Positions 5,377-10,329 of a stretch of 20,069 nt of DNA are shown in pieces. How positions within the stretch are numbered: the stretch's first letter is position 1; every line of letters begins with the position of its first letter. Source of the stretch: a virus; the IMG/VR virus record IMGVR_UViG_3300023115_000141, positions 1-20,069 of that record. One strand, 5' to 3'. Below the pieces are notes generated by a model, which was not told the DNA's origin, searched no databases, and saw only the letters and a program-made list of their open reading frames with translations. Position numbers and translations under genes: made by a program.

Positions 5377-5535
5377 ATGCCTGCGACACACACAAAGCGT
5401 ATGGTACGCGTCACACTAGATCTCATGTGTTATGATGATCTAGAACTAGAAGATCTCAACTGGCGAGATATCCTAGGACTAGAATGTGACGAAGATGTCC
5501 ATGCTACCGTCAAGGAATTCGATATCGATTGGTGA
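5377..5535 (+). CDS. small acidic protein, unknown function
   Basis: 52 residues: a basic N terminus (PATHTKRMVRVTLDL) and then a very acidic part (YDDLELEDLNWRDILGLECDEDV) ending EFDIDW. The pattern of a short strand, an LNW helix and an acidic strand is one I associate with small conserved cyanophage proteins, without a known role. It is in the same frame as the ORF at 5185 and 30 bases downstream, so both probably share the promoter at 5124. Confidence as a gene is good, function unknown. Confidence 0.7.
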   Translation: MPATHTKRMVRVTLDLMCYDDLELEDLNWRDILGLECDEDVHATVKEFDIDW

Positions 5536-5585
5536 CTGTGCCGCCTTGTGGATTGGCACATTATATAAATCAGTACTAATATTCC

Positions 5586-5614
5586 ATTCTCAATAATACT
5601 TTCTTATTGAGAAT
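5586..5614. repeat. hairpin, right copy of TTCTCAATAA...TTGAGAATC pair
   Basis: ATTCTCAATAA (5586-5596) and TTATTGAGAAT (5604-5614) form a perfect 11-bp inverted repeat with a 7-nt loop. It lies after the gene at 5377 and could terminate transcription, though no T-run follows. It is related to the hairpin at 4795. Confidence 0.7.
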
Positions 5615-5627
5615 CGGAGCCGCCGCC

Positions 5628-5653
5628 TTGTGCCAATTGACGTGCTGGCACAA
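5628..5653. repeat. TTGTGCCA/TGGCACAA inverted repeat
   Basis: Perfect 8-bp arms (5628-5635 and 5646-5653) around a 10-nt loop containing TTGACG. A looser relative, TGTGCC (5537-5542) with GGCACA (5555-5560), lies 90 bases upstream. TGGCACA recurs in several intergenic spaces to 8086. Could be an operator or a transcript hairpin. Confidence 0.55.
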
Positions 5654-5693
5654 AGGTGATTGATTGTGTGGCAGAATGCCCTATTGTTCTCTC

Positions 5694-5882
5694 ATGGCAA
5701 TCCACAACTCCGAAATGTTTAACTCTGCCCTGGAATCTCTCCACCAGTTCTGTATCGAAATGGATGCTGATTGGTGCATGGTTTATGATTACATGGAAGC
5801 ACAAGTTGGCACGCTCACTGAAGAGCAATGGGATCAAGTTGAGATGGTTTATTACAACTACAACATGGATACTCGTTACTGA
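5694..5882 (+). CDS. small acidic protein, unknown function
   Basis: 62 residues from the ATG at 5694; in-frame starts at 5664 (GTG) and 5676 (ATG) are possible. The later start is preferred because a -10-like TATTGT sits about 10 bases upstream, with a TTGATT near the right -35 distance. The product is acidic and helical (NSALESLHQFCIEMDADWCMVYDYMEAQ) with a C-terminal EEQWDQVEMVYYNYN. No family is recognised. It opens the GC-richer gene block and is followed by the hairpin at 5897. Confidence 0.65.
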   Translation: MAIHNSEMFNSALESLHQFCIEMDADWCMVYDYMEAQVGTLTEEQWDQVEMVYYNYNMDTRY

Positions 5883-5896
5883 GTATAACTAACTCC

Positions 5897-5919
5897 CCGT
5901 GAGTTCTTTATACTCGCGG
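5897..5919 (+). terminator. hairpin after the gene at 5694
   Basis: CCGTGAGT (5897-5904) pairs with ACTCGCGG (5912-5919) around the loop TCTTTAT; one pair is G-U. The same loop and inner stem (GAGT-TCTTTAT-ACTC) recur at 7021-7041, so this is a repeated element. No T-run follows, so termination strength is uncertain. Confidence 0.5.
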
Positions 5920-6048
5920 CGGCTGAACCCCTGTGCCAGTTGAGAAGGTGGACCAAACCCCCTTGCGGATCGCCCGAAAATATTTTATGTTGGTTTCGTG
6001 GTTGAGAAACGCATTCTCCCACATCCAAATTCCTTTCACTCAACAACA

Positions 6049-6360
6049 ATGGAACTGACCAAATCCTTCCCTCCCGCTGATGCTTTCGTGGAGATGATGA
6101 CCGAGATTGATTATAAGAAACACTACAACACTTTCATGGATGGTGTTGAGATCTTCTGTGCATTCGTGACTGCAGTTGCTATCATCGTTGCAGAGAAGTG
6201 GCAAGAGCATAACATGACCGAACGGACTCAATTGTTCGTGCTTCGTGTCATCGAAGGTGCTAAGACTTTCTATGCTTGGGTAATGAATGTGTTCGTGCCT
6301 GAGTTTAAAGCACTGATCGAAGATATCCGTGCTCTGTATACCTACGTGCGGACGGTCTGA
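6049..6360 (+). CDS. putative membrane-associated protein, unknown function
   Basis: 103 residues from the ATG at 6049. An upstream GTG at 5998 is in frame, but the extension looks like leader sequence. Residues around 36-52 (EIFCAFVTAVAIIVAEK) are hydrophobic enough for one membrane segment; a second hydrophobic stretch (FYAWVMNVFVPEFKALI) lies near 75-92. The N terminus is acidic (DAFVEMMTEIDYKKHY). It may sit in the host inner or thylakoid membrane, but no function can be given. A -10-like TATTTTATG lies upstream at about 5989. It stands alone between hairpin-bearing spacers. Confidence 0.68.
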   Translation: MELTKSFPPADAFVEMMTEIDYKKHYNTFMDGVEIFCAFVTAVAIIVAEKWQEHNMTERTQLFVLRVIEGAKTFYAWVMNVFVPEFKALIEDIRALYTYVRTV

Positions 6361-6373
6361 GAAGTGGCACAGT

Positions 6374-6390
6374 GGGGGTTTCGTGCCCCC
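6374..6390 (+). terminator. GGGGG/CCCCC hairpin
   Basis: GGGGG (6374-6378) and CCCCC (6386-6390) with loop TTTCGTG, 14 bases after the stop at 6360 and preceded by TGGCACA (6365-6371). Only four A's follow instead of T's, so it may be a weak terminator or mRNA-stabilising hairpin. A -10-like TATTGT (6401-6406) for the next gene follows. Confidence 0.45.
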
Positions 6391-6430
6391 CAAAATCGTG
6401 TATTGTATTCAAGTGTTCGGGAATTGACCC

Positions 6431-6565
6431 ATGTTTGATGAACTCTGGACCGAGATTGCTGATGCTCCTGGTGAGATCTTTGACGTGATTGAGTATAAAG
6501 AAGAATGGGAGAAAGAAGAGAAGTTCAATGTAGAGAATTACATCAACTCTAACTACGATTACTGA
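6431..6565 (+). CDS. small acidic protein, unknown function
   Basis: 44 residues, strongly acidic (FDELWTEIADAPGEIFDVIE, then YKEEWEKEEKFNVEN) and ending NSNYDY. The ATG follows a leader with TATTGT at 6401 and AAGTGTTC, which looks like a diverged form of the shared leader cassette downstream. The stop overlaps the next start (TGATG), so the 20-residue membrane peptide is probably translated by coupling to this gene. The short acidic protein plus membrane peptide pair could act together, but this is speculation. Confidence 0.68.
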   Translation: MFDELWTEIADAPGEIFDVIEYKEEWEKEEKFNVENYINSNYDY

Positions 6566-6627
6566 TGACAACTGTACTCCTTGGTTCGTTAATCATTCTC
6601 TGGTTCTTTGCCCCCAAATGGAAATGA
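6565..6627 (+). CDS. 20-residue membrane microprotein
   Basis: The peptide MTTVLLGSLIILWFFAPKWK has a hydrophobic segment of about 14 residues followed by a basic end, the pattern of a single-pass membrane peptide with the Lys-rich end in the cytoplasm. Its ATG overlaps the previous stop (TGATG) and its stop overlaps the next ATG (ATGA). Such two-sided coupling is unlikely by chance and is the main reason to call it. It is much too short for usual gene finders. Function unknown. Confidence 0.55.
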   Translation: MTTVLLGSLIILWFFAPKWK

Positions 6628-6830
6628 ATTACCAGGTCACTGACATTGAGTTTGACCTTGATTGTGATGCTGCTGATGAGGAATTGACTCCTGAAGATGA
6701 GAAGGAATTGTATGACGAAATCATTGGTTCTTTCTGGGAGGCAATAGATGGAGATGATTTAGTAGAAGAGATCACCGCCGCTACTGGTTGGTGTATCAAG
6801 TCCATCGATTACCGTCACGTTCTTAACTGA
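6624..6830 (+). CDS. small very acidic protein, unknown function
   Basis: 68 residues from the ATG at 6624, which overlaps the microprotein stop; an in-frame ATG at 6618 would add two residues. The protein starts NYQVTDIEFDLDCD, has an extremely acidic middle (DAADEELTPEDEKELYDEII) and ends with ITAATGWCIKSIDYRHVLN. The opening resembles small conserved cyanophage proteins. The strand-helix-strand order suggests a compact fold. High acidity would allow DNA mimicry, but no direct evidence exists. Confidence 0.72.
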   Translation: MNYQVTDIEFDLDCDAADEELTPEDEKELYDEIIGSFWEAIDGDDLVEEITAATGWCIKSIDYRHVLN

Positions 6831-6835
6831 AACTC

Positions 6836-7009
6836 ATGAACCGTTCTGAACTTCAAGATGCTCTCATTCAGCAGATGTTGGATGACATGGACCTTAAGAC
6901 TATGACGTGCCTTTGTTATGATTACCTGAATGAGGGTTATGATAAGTATTCGGATGTAGAGTTGACTGAAGAGTGTAAAGAATACTACCCCGAATTGCTG
7001 GAGGAGTGA
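6836..7009 (+). CDS. small acidic protein, unknown function
   Basis: 57 residues, starting 5 nt after the previous stop. The core (LDDMDLKTMTCLCYDYLNEG) and the end (EECKEYYPELLEE) are helical and acidic. It resembles the 48-residue protein at 892 in its ExL start, DDMDL-type core and spacing to a Y-rich tail, so the two may be paralogues that diverged. It ends the transcription unit; a CGGGAGT/ACTCCCG hairpin follows within 12 bases. Confidence 0.7.
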   Translation: MNRSELQDALIQQMLDDMDLKTMTCLCYDYLNEGYDKYSDVELTEECKEYYPELLEE

Positions 7010-7020
7010 TACAAACCGTT

Positions 7021-7041
7021 CGGGAGTTCTTTATACTCCCG
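7021..7041 (+). terminator. hairpin after the gene at 6836
   Basis: CGGGAGT (7021-7027) and ACTCCCG (7035-7041) with loop TCTTTAT and a short TTT after. Same loop and inner stem as the hairpin at 5897. The downstream GGCTGCCCGACCAGTTGGCA recurs after the terminator at 8031, so a whole intergenic module is repeated. Confidence 0.6.
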
Positions 7042-7105
7042 TTTGGCTGCCCGACCAGTTGGCAAGGTGGCACACTAGGGGTCGTGTTCGTGCCGACCCC
7101 GTGCC

Positions 7106-7129
7106 TATAATGACTTCAGTTCGAAACGA
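7106..7129 (+). promoter_or_regulatory. shared promoter-leader cassette, copy 1
   Basis: TATAAT (7106-7111), 4 nt, then TCAGTTCGAAACGA (7116-7129), ending just before the GTG at 7135. No -35 box is visible; a GGGGTC/GACCCC inverted repeat (7078-7083, 7095-7100) occupies that region. It is the first of five near-identical cassettes. Confidence 0.65.
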
Positions 7130-7134
7130 TCGCC

Positions 7135-7371
7135 GTGACTGCCTACGCTTTCTACCGTGTGGAACTTGACCGCGCTGACGGTACGACTGCCGTTGAATTC
7201 CGCAAGCGTCGCAAGGCAACCACTGCTAAGGGCATGGATCGCCAGCACAACAACGTGGTCAATAGCGTCATCGAGGAGATCCGTTACTATAAGATCGAAG
7301 GATGGAAGCGCCTGACCGTGACCCGTGTGCCAGCGAGCGAAGTGACCGCTCCCTATGCTCGCCTGGGGTGA
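7135..7371 (+). CDS. small basic protein, unknown function
   Basis: 78 residues beginning at GTG 7135, five bases after the shared leader. Basic and Arg-rich (YRVELDRADGTTAVEFRKRR, KATTAKGMDRQHNN), with a helix (VVNSVIEEIRYYKIEGW) and a strand (RLTVTRVPASEV). It could bind nucleic acid, but no motif is diagnostic. The GC-rich codon choice differs from the AT-rich structural genes. No Shine-Dalgarno sequence is visible in the leader, so initiation may depend on the conserved leader itself. Confidence 0.72.
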   Translation: MTAYAFYRVELDRADGTTAVEFRKRRKATTAKGMDRQHNNVVNSVIEEIRYYKIEGWKRLTVTRVPASEVTAPYARLG

Positions 7372-7379
7372 CCCGTGCC

Positions 7380-7407
7380 TATAATGACTGAAGTTCAAAC
7401 GAAACGA
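7380..7407 (+). promoter_or_regulatory. shared promoter-leader cassette, copy 2
   Basis: TATAAT (7380-7385), 4 nt, then GAAGTTCAAACGAAACGA (7390-7407), before the ATG at 7414. It starts 8 bases after the preceding stop. The ATG at 7384 lies inside the -10 box, so it would not be in the mRNA made from this promoter. Confidence 0.65.
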
Positions 7408-7413
7408 AACCAA

Positions 7414-7590
7414 ATGCGCCTTGACGTGATCTGCCCCGCTGCTCCCTGGGAGAACACTACCACCGACGCCGATCGGGCATGGGACCTCTGCTACTCCCTC
7501 TCTGAAGAGTTCGGATACGCTGAGGTCCGCCAGGACGGCATCGTGATCGGAGACTACGGCAACCCCGCCACCTTCCTGGACTGGCGGTGA
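7414..7590 (+). CDS. small acidic protein, unknown function
   Basis: 58 residues from the ATG at 7414, chosen because the upstream ATG (7384) is part of the -10 box. The sequence opens RLDVICPAAPWENTTTDADR and has a helix (AWDLCYSLSEEFG) and strands (YAEVRQDGIVIGDYG), ending DWR. It looks like a compact alpha/beta protein. I know of no function. It is followed by a long hairpin at 7599. Confidence 0.72.
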   Translation: MRLDVICPAAPWENTTTDADRAWDLCYSLSEEFGYAEVRQDGIVIGDYGNPATFLDWR

Positions 7591-7598
7591 CAATTGAA

Positions 7599-7628
7599 GG
7601 GGTGGCACAGACCCGCTTGTGCTGCCCC
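7599..7628 (+). terminator. long GC hairpin
   Basis: GGGGTGGCACA (7599-7609) pairs over 11 positions (two G-U) with TGTGCTGCCCC (7618-7628), loop 8 nt. It carries the TGGCACA motif in its stem. No T-run follows, so rho-independent termination is not certain. It sits between the stop at 7590 and the next -10 box at 7641. Confidence 0.5.
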
Positions 7629-7640
7629 CCGATCCCGTGC

Positions 7641-7668
7641 CATACTGACTTCAGTTCAAACGAAACGA
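7641..7668 (+). promoter_or_regulatory. shared promoter-leader cassette, copy 3
   Basis: CATACT (7641-7646), 4 nt, then TCAGTTCAAACGAAACGA (7651-7668), before the ATG at 7673. This 18-base leader is identical to that of copy 5 at 9385. Confidence 0.65.
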
Positions 7669-7672
7669 CCTC

Positions 7673-8023
7673 ATGCGTAAGATCGAACGTGAAATGAACA
7701 ACGCCATTTCTAACAACCTGAATTGGCAATCTGACAACACTGCTGTCGCTTACAACCCCGAAACTAACGAGTCGACAGTGTTCCTTCACGGTAACAAGAT
7801 CGCCGTGGTTGGTGATGACTTCGTTCAAATCTTTGACGGTGGACATCAATCCAAGACTACTAAGTCCCGCCTGAATGCTATTCTTTCGGAGCACGGAATC
7901 AAGGGTGAATGTGTAGTTCAAAAGAACTTCAATTGGTTCGTTCATAAGTTCATCGGACAGTCCTCAATCACTGGTCCTGTTTATAACGAATACGACTTCG
8001 AAGATGGGTTCATGTTTGCATAA
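7673..8023 (+). CDS. conserved-type cyanophage protein, unknown function
   Basis: 116 residues: a basic helical start (RKIEREMNNAISNNLNWQS), a beta-rich middle (TAVAYNPETNESTVFLHG, KIAVVGDDFVQIFDGGHQS), a TTKSRLNAILSEHG helix and a C-terminal part NWFVHKFIGQSS ending EDGFMFA. I associate this protein type with T4-like cyanophages, with no assigned role. The ATG follows the shared leader by 4 bases. A GGGGCA-TTCG-TGCCCC terminator hairpin begins 7 bases after the stop, making this a one-gene unit. Confidence 0.78.
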   Translation: MRKIEREMNNAISNNLNWQSDNTAVAYNPETNESTVFLHGNKIAVVGDDFVQIFDGGHQSKTTKSRLNAILSEHGIKGECVVQKNFNWFVHKFIGQSSITGPVYNEYDFEDGFMFA

Positions 8024-8030
8024 CAAATAG

Positions 8031-8054
8031 GGGGCATTCGTGCCCCTTTCTTTA
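8031..8054 (+). terminator. terminator with TTCG tetraloop
   Basis: GGGGCA (8031-8036), TTCG loop, TGCCCC (8041-8046), then a T-rich run (TTTCTTTA). This is a classic strong intrinsic terminator for the gene at 7673. A second hairpin, GGTCGG/CCGACC with a CTGC loop (8061-8076), follows. Confidence 0.75.
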
Positions 8055-8135
8055 TACCCAGGTCGGCTGCCCGACCAGTTGGCACACTGTCCACCAAACC
8101 CCCCAAAGCACCCCAGGACCTGCCATACTAAGCAC

Positions 8136-9053
8136 ATGCAAAACAAACACATCGAACACCCCGAAGACACCATCCTGACGGGTGACCTGAACGCCCTGGA
8201 CTGGTTTGAGGCAGCAGGTGCCCTGTCCGTGAAGATCGACGGCGCTCCCGCTGTAGTTTGGGGACGCAATCCTGCTACGGGTAACTTCTTCGTGGGCACC
8301 AAAAGTGTCTTCAACAAAGTTAAAATCAAGATCAACGAATCTCATGCGGACATTGATCAGAACCACACAGGCGAAGTTGCAAAGATTCTGCACGCTTGTT
8401 TTGATTATCTTCCTCGTACAGACTCCATTTTTCAAGGTGATTTTATCGGGTTTGGTGGAGACTCTGAATACACTCCCAACACTATCACTTACAGTTTCGG
8501 AGAAGTAATCGACCAGGAAATCATCATTGCTCCACATACCTATTATGAGGCAAATGATGACCTCCGTGATAGTTGGGCAATCCCTATGTTGTTCACCATC
8601 ACTGACACTGCCTATTGTAAGTTTGTGAAACCCAAGGCACGTATCTTCAGTGGTGATTATGACACCTGCCTTGGTTCCTTCTCTGACCTTTCCGAGGTGA
8701 TTCAGTTTGCTAGACAAATGGCACAAATGGTCACCTTTGTTGATGAGAAGAAAGCAAAGAAGATTAAGCAACAATTGAATGCATGTATCAGGGAGAATCG
8801 CCCCGTTGTGAATAGCGAATTCGACTGCGATCCTAACCTGCTTGGATTGTGGGCACTGGTCAAATCTATCAAAGATGATGCACTCTATCTCTGCCGTAAT
8901 GATGGACCTGCTGCTTACATTGGACATGATCGAATTGACGCCGAAGGTTATGTCTACTCCAATGAGTTTGGCACAATGAAACTGGTCAATCGTAAGCAGT
9001 TCAGTTATGCTAACTTCAACAACGCTAAGTTTAACAAAGAGGTGTGCCAGTGA
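8136..9053 (+). CDS. nucleotidyltransferase (DNA/RNA ligase-fold)-like protein
   Basis: 305 residues from the ATG at 8136; an upstream GTG at 8040 is rejected because it lies in a terminator. Motifs match the covalent nucleotidyltransferase order: motif I VKIDGAPAVVWG with K33 as candidate nucleotidylated lysine, motif III FQGDF (99-103), motif IV AEGYVY (269-274) and motif V MKLVNRKQF (281-289). FFVGTKSVFN near residue 51 also fits. Similar proteins in T4-like marine phages are annotated as uncharacterised or ligase-like; the length fits a catalytic domain without accessory domains. It could seal RNA or DNA breaks, for example after host nuclease attack, but this is inference. A -10-like CATACT (8125-8130) lies just upstream. 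Confidence 0.68.
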   Translation: MQNKHIEHPEDTILTGDLNALDWFEAAGALSVKIDGAPAVVWGRNPATGNFFVGTKSVFNKVKIKINESHADIDQNHTGEVAKILHACFDYLPRTDSIFQGDFIGFGGDSEYTPNTITYSFGEVIDQEIIIAPHTYYEANDDLRDSWAIPMLFTITDTAYCKFVKPKARIFSGDYDTCLGSFSDLSEVIQFARQMAQMVTFVDEKKAKKIKQQLNACIRENRPVVNSEFDCDPNLLGLWALVKSIKDDALYLCRNDGPAAYIGHDRIDAEGYVYSNEFGTMKLVNRKQFSYANFNNAKFNKEVCQ

Positions 9054-9096
9054 GCGCACTGTCCACCCACTCCCCGATTGCGGCAGATCTGCCCCC

Positions 9097-9119
9097 TATA
9101 ATGGTTTCAGTTCAGACGA
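9097..9119 (+). promoter_or_regulatory. shared promoter-leader cassette, copy 4
   Basis: TATAAT (9097-9102), 4 nt, then TCAGTTCAGACGA (9107-9119), before the ATG at 9126. A 12-base perfect palindrome GGCAGATCTGCC (9082-9093) sits directly upstream of the -10 box. Confidence 0.62.
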
Positions 9120-9125
9120 CCCCTG

Positions 9126-9335
9126 ATGACCTTCGCCGTTCAACCCGCTTCCTGGACATCCTTCGATCCCTACGGATGCGATTGGGCAAAGGACATTAAT
9201 CATGCCTACCGCTTAGGGCAACTCTGGGGTGAGACCTGCATGGTGTGGATGTGCCCCCCTAACGGTGACCCCATCCGCTGGTGCCGCACCGATGCCAATA
9301 CTAACGCCATCGCTGACCTGGTGTTCGGTTGCTGA
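9126..9335 (+). CDS. small Trp/Cys-rich protein, unknown function
   Basis: 69 residues with many Trp and Cys (SWTSFDPYGCDWAKD, LWGETCMVWMCPPNGD, IRWCRTDANT, VFGC). Five Cys in a short protein could form disulphides or bind a metal, but the spacing does not match a known zinc finger. The ATG follows the shared leader by 6 bases. GC-rich codon use, in line with its neighbours. No function assigned. Confidence 0.7.
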   Translation: MTFAVQPASWTSFDPYGCDWAKDINHAYRLGQLWGETCMVWMCPPNGDPIRWCRTDANTNAIADLVFGC

Positions 9336-9374
9336 ACTGGACCCAAACCGCCCCGAAGGGCACTCCTGACCCCT

Positions 9375-9402
9375 TATACTGATCTCAGTTCAAACGAAAC
9401 GA
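9375..9402 (+). promoter_or_regulatory. shared promoter-leader cassette, copy 5
   Basis: TATACT (9375-9380), 4 nt, then TCAGTTCAAACGAAACGA (9385-9402), before the ATG at 9409. The leader is identical to copy 3. A small GCCC-CGAA-GGGC hairpin (9350-9361) lies where a -35 would be. Confidence 0.65.
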
Positions 9403-9408
9403 CAGACC

Positions 9409-9657
9409 ATGAACGGTTGGGCAAACTACGAAACTTGGAACGCCGCCCTCTGGATCGGAAACGATGAGTTCCTGTACAACACCGCAAAGGCATGTGTTGA
9501 GTTCTGTGCCCCTTGGGAGACCCCTTGGGAAAAGTTCATCCGCTGCATGACTGACGGACAGATCGGACGCCACCTCGTCAAGACTGGCGACGGTGTTCGC
9601 TGGGATGACCCCGCCATCAATGCCGCTGAGATGGAGGAGATGATGACGGACCTCTGA
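9409..9657 (+). CDS. NYETWN-motif small protein (DUF7249-like)
   Basis: 82 residues. The start NGWANYETWNAALWIGNDEF is a recognisable signature (NYETWN.ALWI.ND..LY) of small proteins widespread in phages and some bacteria, with no known activity. The rest is helical with paired Trp (APWETPWEKFIRCMTDG) and an acidic end (AAEMEEMMTDL). The exact DUF number is from memory and may be wrong; the motif is certain. It follows the shared leader and probably belongs to the early set. Function unknown. Confidence 0.75.
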   Translation: MNGWANYETWNAALWIGNDEFLYNTAKACVEFCAPWETPWEKFIRCMTDGQIGRHLVKTGDGVRWDDPAINAAEMEEMMTDL

Positions 9658-9700
9658 TCCTCCCCCCCTTTCCTTTCAAACCACAAACCACAATCCTACC

Positions 9701-9847
9701 ATGACCCGCGACCTCGCTGCTTCCCTGCTCAACCGTGCCGCTGACGGTGCCCAACTCCTGGCGATCCTGGAAACGATCGCCGCCGATTCCGACCAGGGAA
9801 ACGTTGCCGAAATCAACGCCCCGACCTCTGCCCCGATCGCCTTCTGA
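9701..9847 (+). CDS. small Ala-rich helical protein, unknown function
   Basis: 48 residues, Ala/Leu-rich and helical (TRDLAASLLNRAADGAQLLA, ILETIAADSDQG) with a Pro-rich tail. I associate this short RDLAA..LL.RA..G..LL..L pattern with cyanobacterial and cyanophage peptides, but know of no function. No Shine-Dalgarno sequence is clear; the upstream 43 bases are C/A-rich. GC content is among the highest in the window. A TACAAT box for the next gene lies 5 bases after the stop. Confidence 0.68.
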   Translation: MTRDLAASLLNRAADGAQLLAILETIAADSDQGNVAEINAPTSAPIAF

Positions 9848-9852
9848 TCTGC

Positions 9853-9858
9853 TACAAT
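9853..9858 (+). promoter_or_regulatory. -10 box before the gene at 9881
   Basis: TACAAT followed by ATTC and a C/A-rich leader containing CAACGAAC, then the ATG at 9881. It resembles the shared cassette in layout but lacks TCAGTTC. Confidence 0.45.
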
Positions 9859-9880
9859 ATTCACAACAGCAACGAACCCC

Positions 9881-10123
9881 ATGGCACGCGCAATCGGCAA
9901 CACCCGCTCCACCGACACCAACACCAAGGGCGGCGCTCTCCGCGCTAGCAGCGGTGGCGGCATGACCTTCACCAAGGCACGCGGTCTGGGTGCCTCCATG
10001 GTGGAGGACCTTGACGGGGTGATGGCAAAGGCGAAGGCACAATACCGCGCCGATCGCATCGCCGCCGCCCGCGATCGTTTGGCAGATCGCCAGGCACACT
10101 CCCCCCTCGCCTGCCGCTACTGA
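9881..10123 (+). CDS. small basic Arg/Ala-rich protein, unknown function
   Basis: 80 residues. The N-terminal half is Gly/Thr/Ser-rich and low in complexity (NTRSTDTNTKGGALRASSGG), and the C-terminal half is a long basic helix (MAKAKAQYRADRIAAARDRL) ending LACRY. The unstructured arm plus basic helix could bind nucleic acid, but no family is recognised. The strong GC bias also opens long antisense frames, which I treat as shadows. A canonical terminator follows at 10150, closing the GC-rich gene block. Confidence 0.68.
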   Translation: MARAIGNTRSTDTNTKGGALRASSGGGMTFTKARGLGASMVEDLDGVMAKAKAQYRADRIAAARDRLADRQAHSPLACRY

Positions 10124-10149
10124 TAGGCATTCGTTCGTGACCAGCAGTT

Positions 10150-10173
10150 GGGGGCGTTGTGCCCCCTTTTTTT
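10150..10173 (+). terminator. strong intrinsic terminator
   Basis: GGGGGC (10150-10155), loop GTTGT, GCCCCC (10161-10166), then seven T's (10167-10173). Textbook rho-independent terminator, ending the run of small genes. Confidence 0.88.
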
Positions 10174-10329
10174 ATGGGGCGCGTTCTTGTATATTAAAAA
10201 CGCATAGGATCCCCTAATCTATAAAGTGTTACGATCGCCCTCTAAATCTAAAACGCAAAGGAATTACCGAGGGGGTCTAAAAAATTTTTCGCTATATAAA
10301 AGACAGAAAGAGGTTCGATAATCTAAGAG

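Noticed and set aside
7384-7413. ATG at 7384 as the start of the gene ending at 7590
   Set aside because: It lies within the -10 box TATAATG, and the equivalent positions in the other four cassettes are untranslated leader; the ATG at 7414 fits the pattern.
7105-7945. Two long minus-strand frames (7105-7608 and 7457-7945)
   Set aside because: They cross the well-supported promoters, hairpins and genes on the + strand and have no start signals of their own.
8040-8135. GTG at 8040 as start of the nucleotidyltransferase-like gene
   Set aside because: The extension would run through a terminator and a second hairpin. The ATG at 8136 follows a -10-like box.
8052-9059. 335-codon minus-strand open frame opposite the nucleotidyltransferase-like gene
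   Set aside because: The + strand protein has a coherent motif order, a promoter and a leader. The antisense product has no recognisable features and all surrounding genes are on the + strand.
9617-10099. 160- and 127-codon minus-strand open frames
   Set aside because: They arise in the most GC-rich stretch, where stop codons are rare. The + strand has two genes with starts, a -10 box and a terminator.
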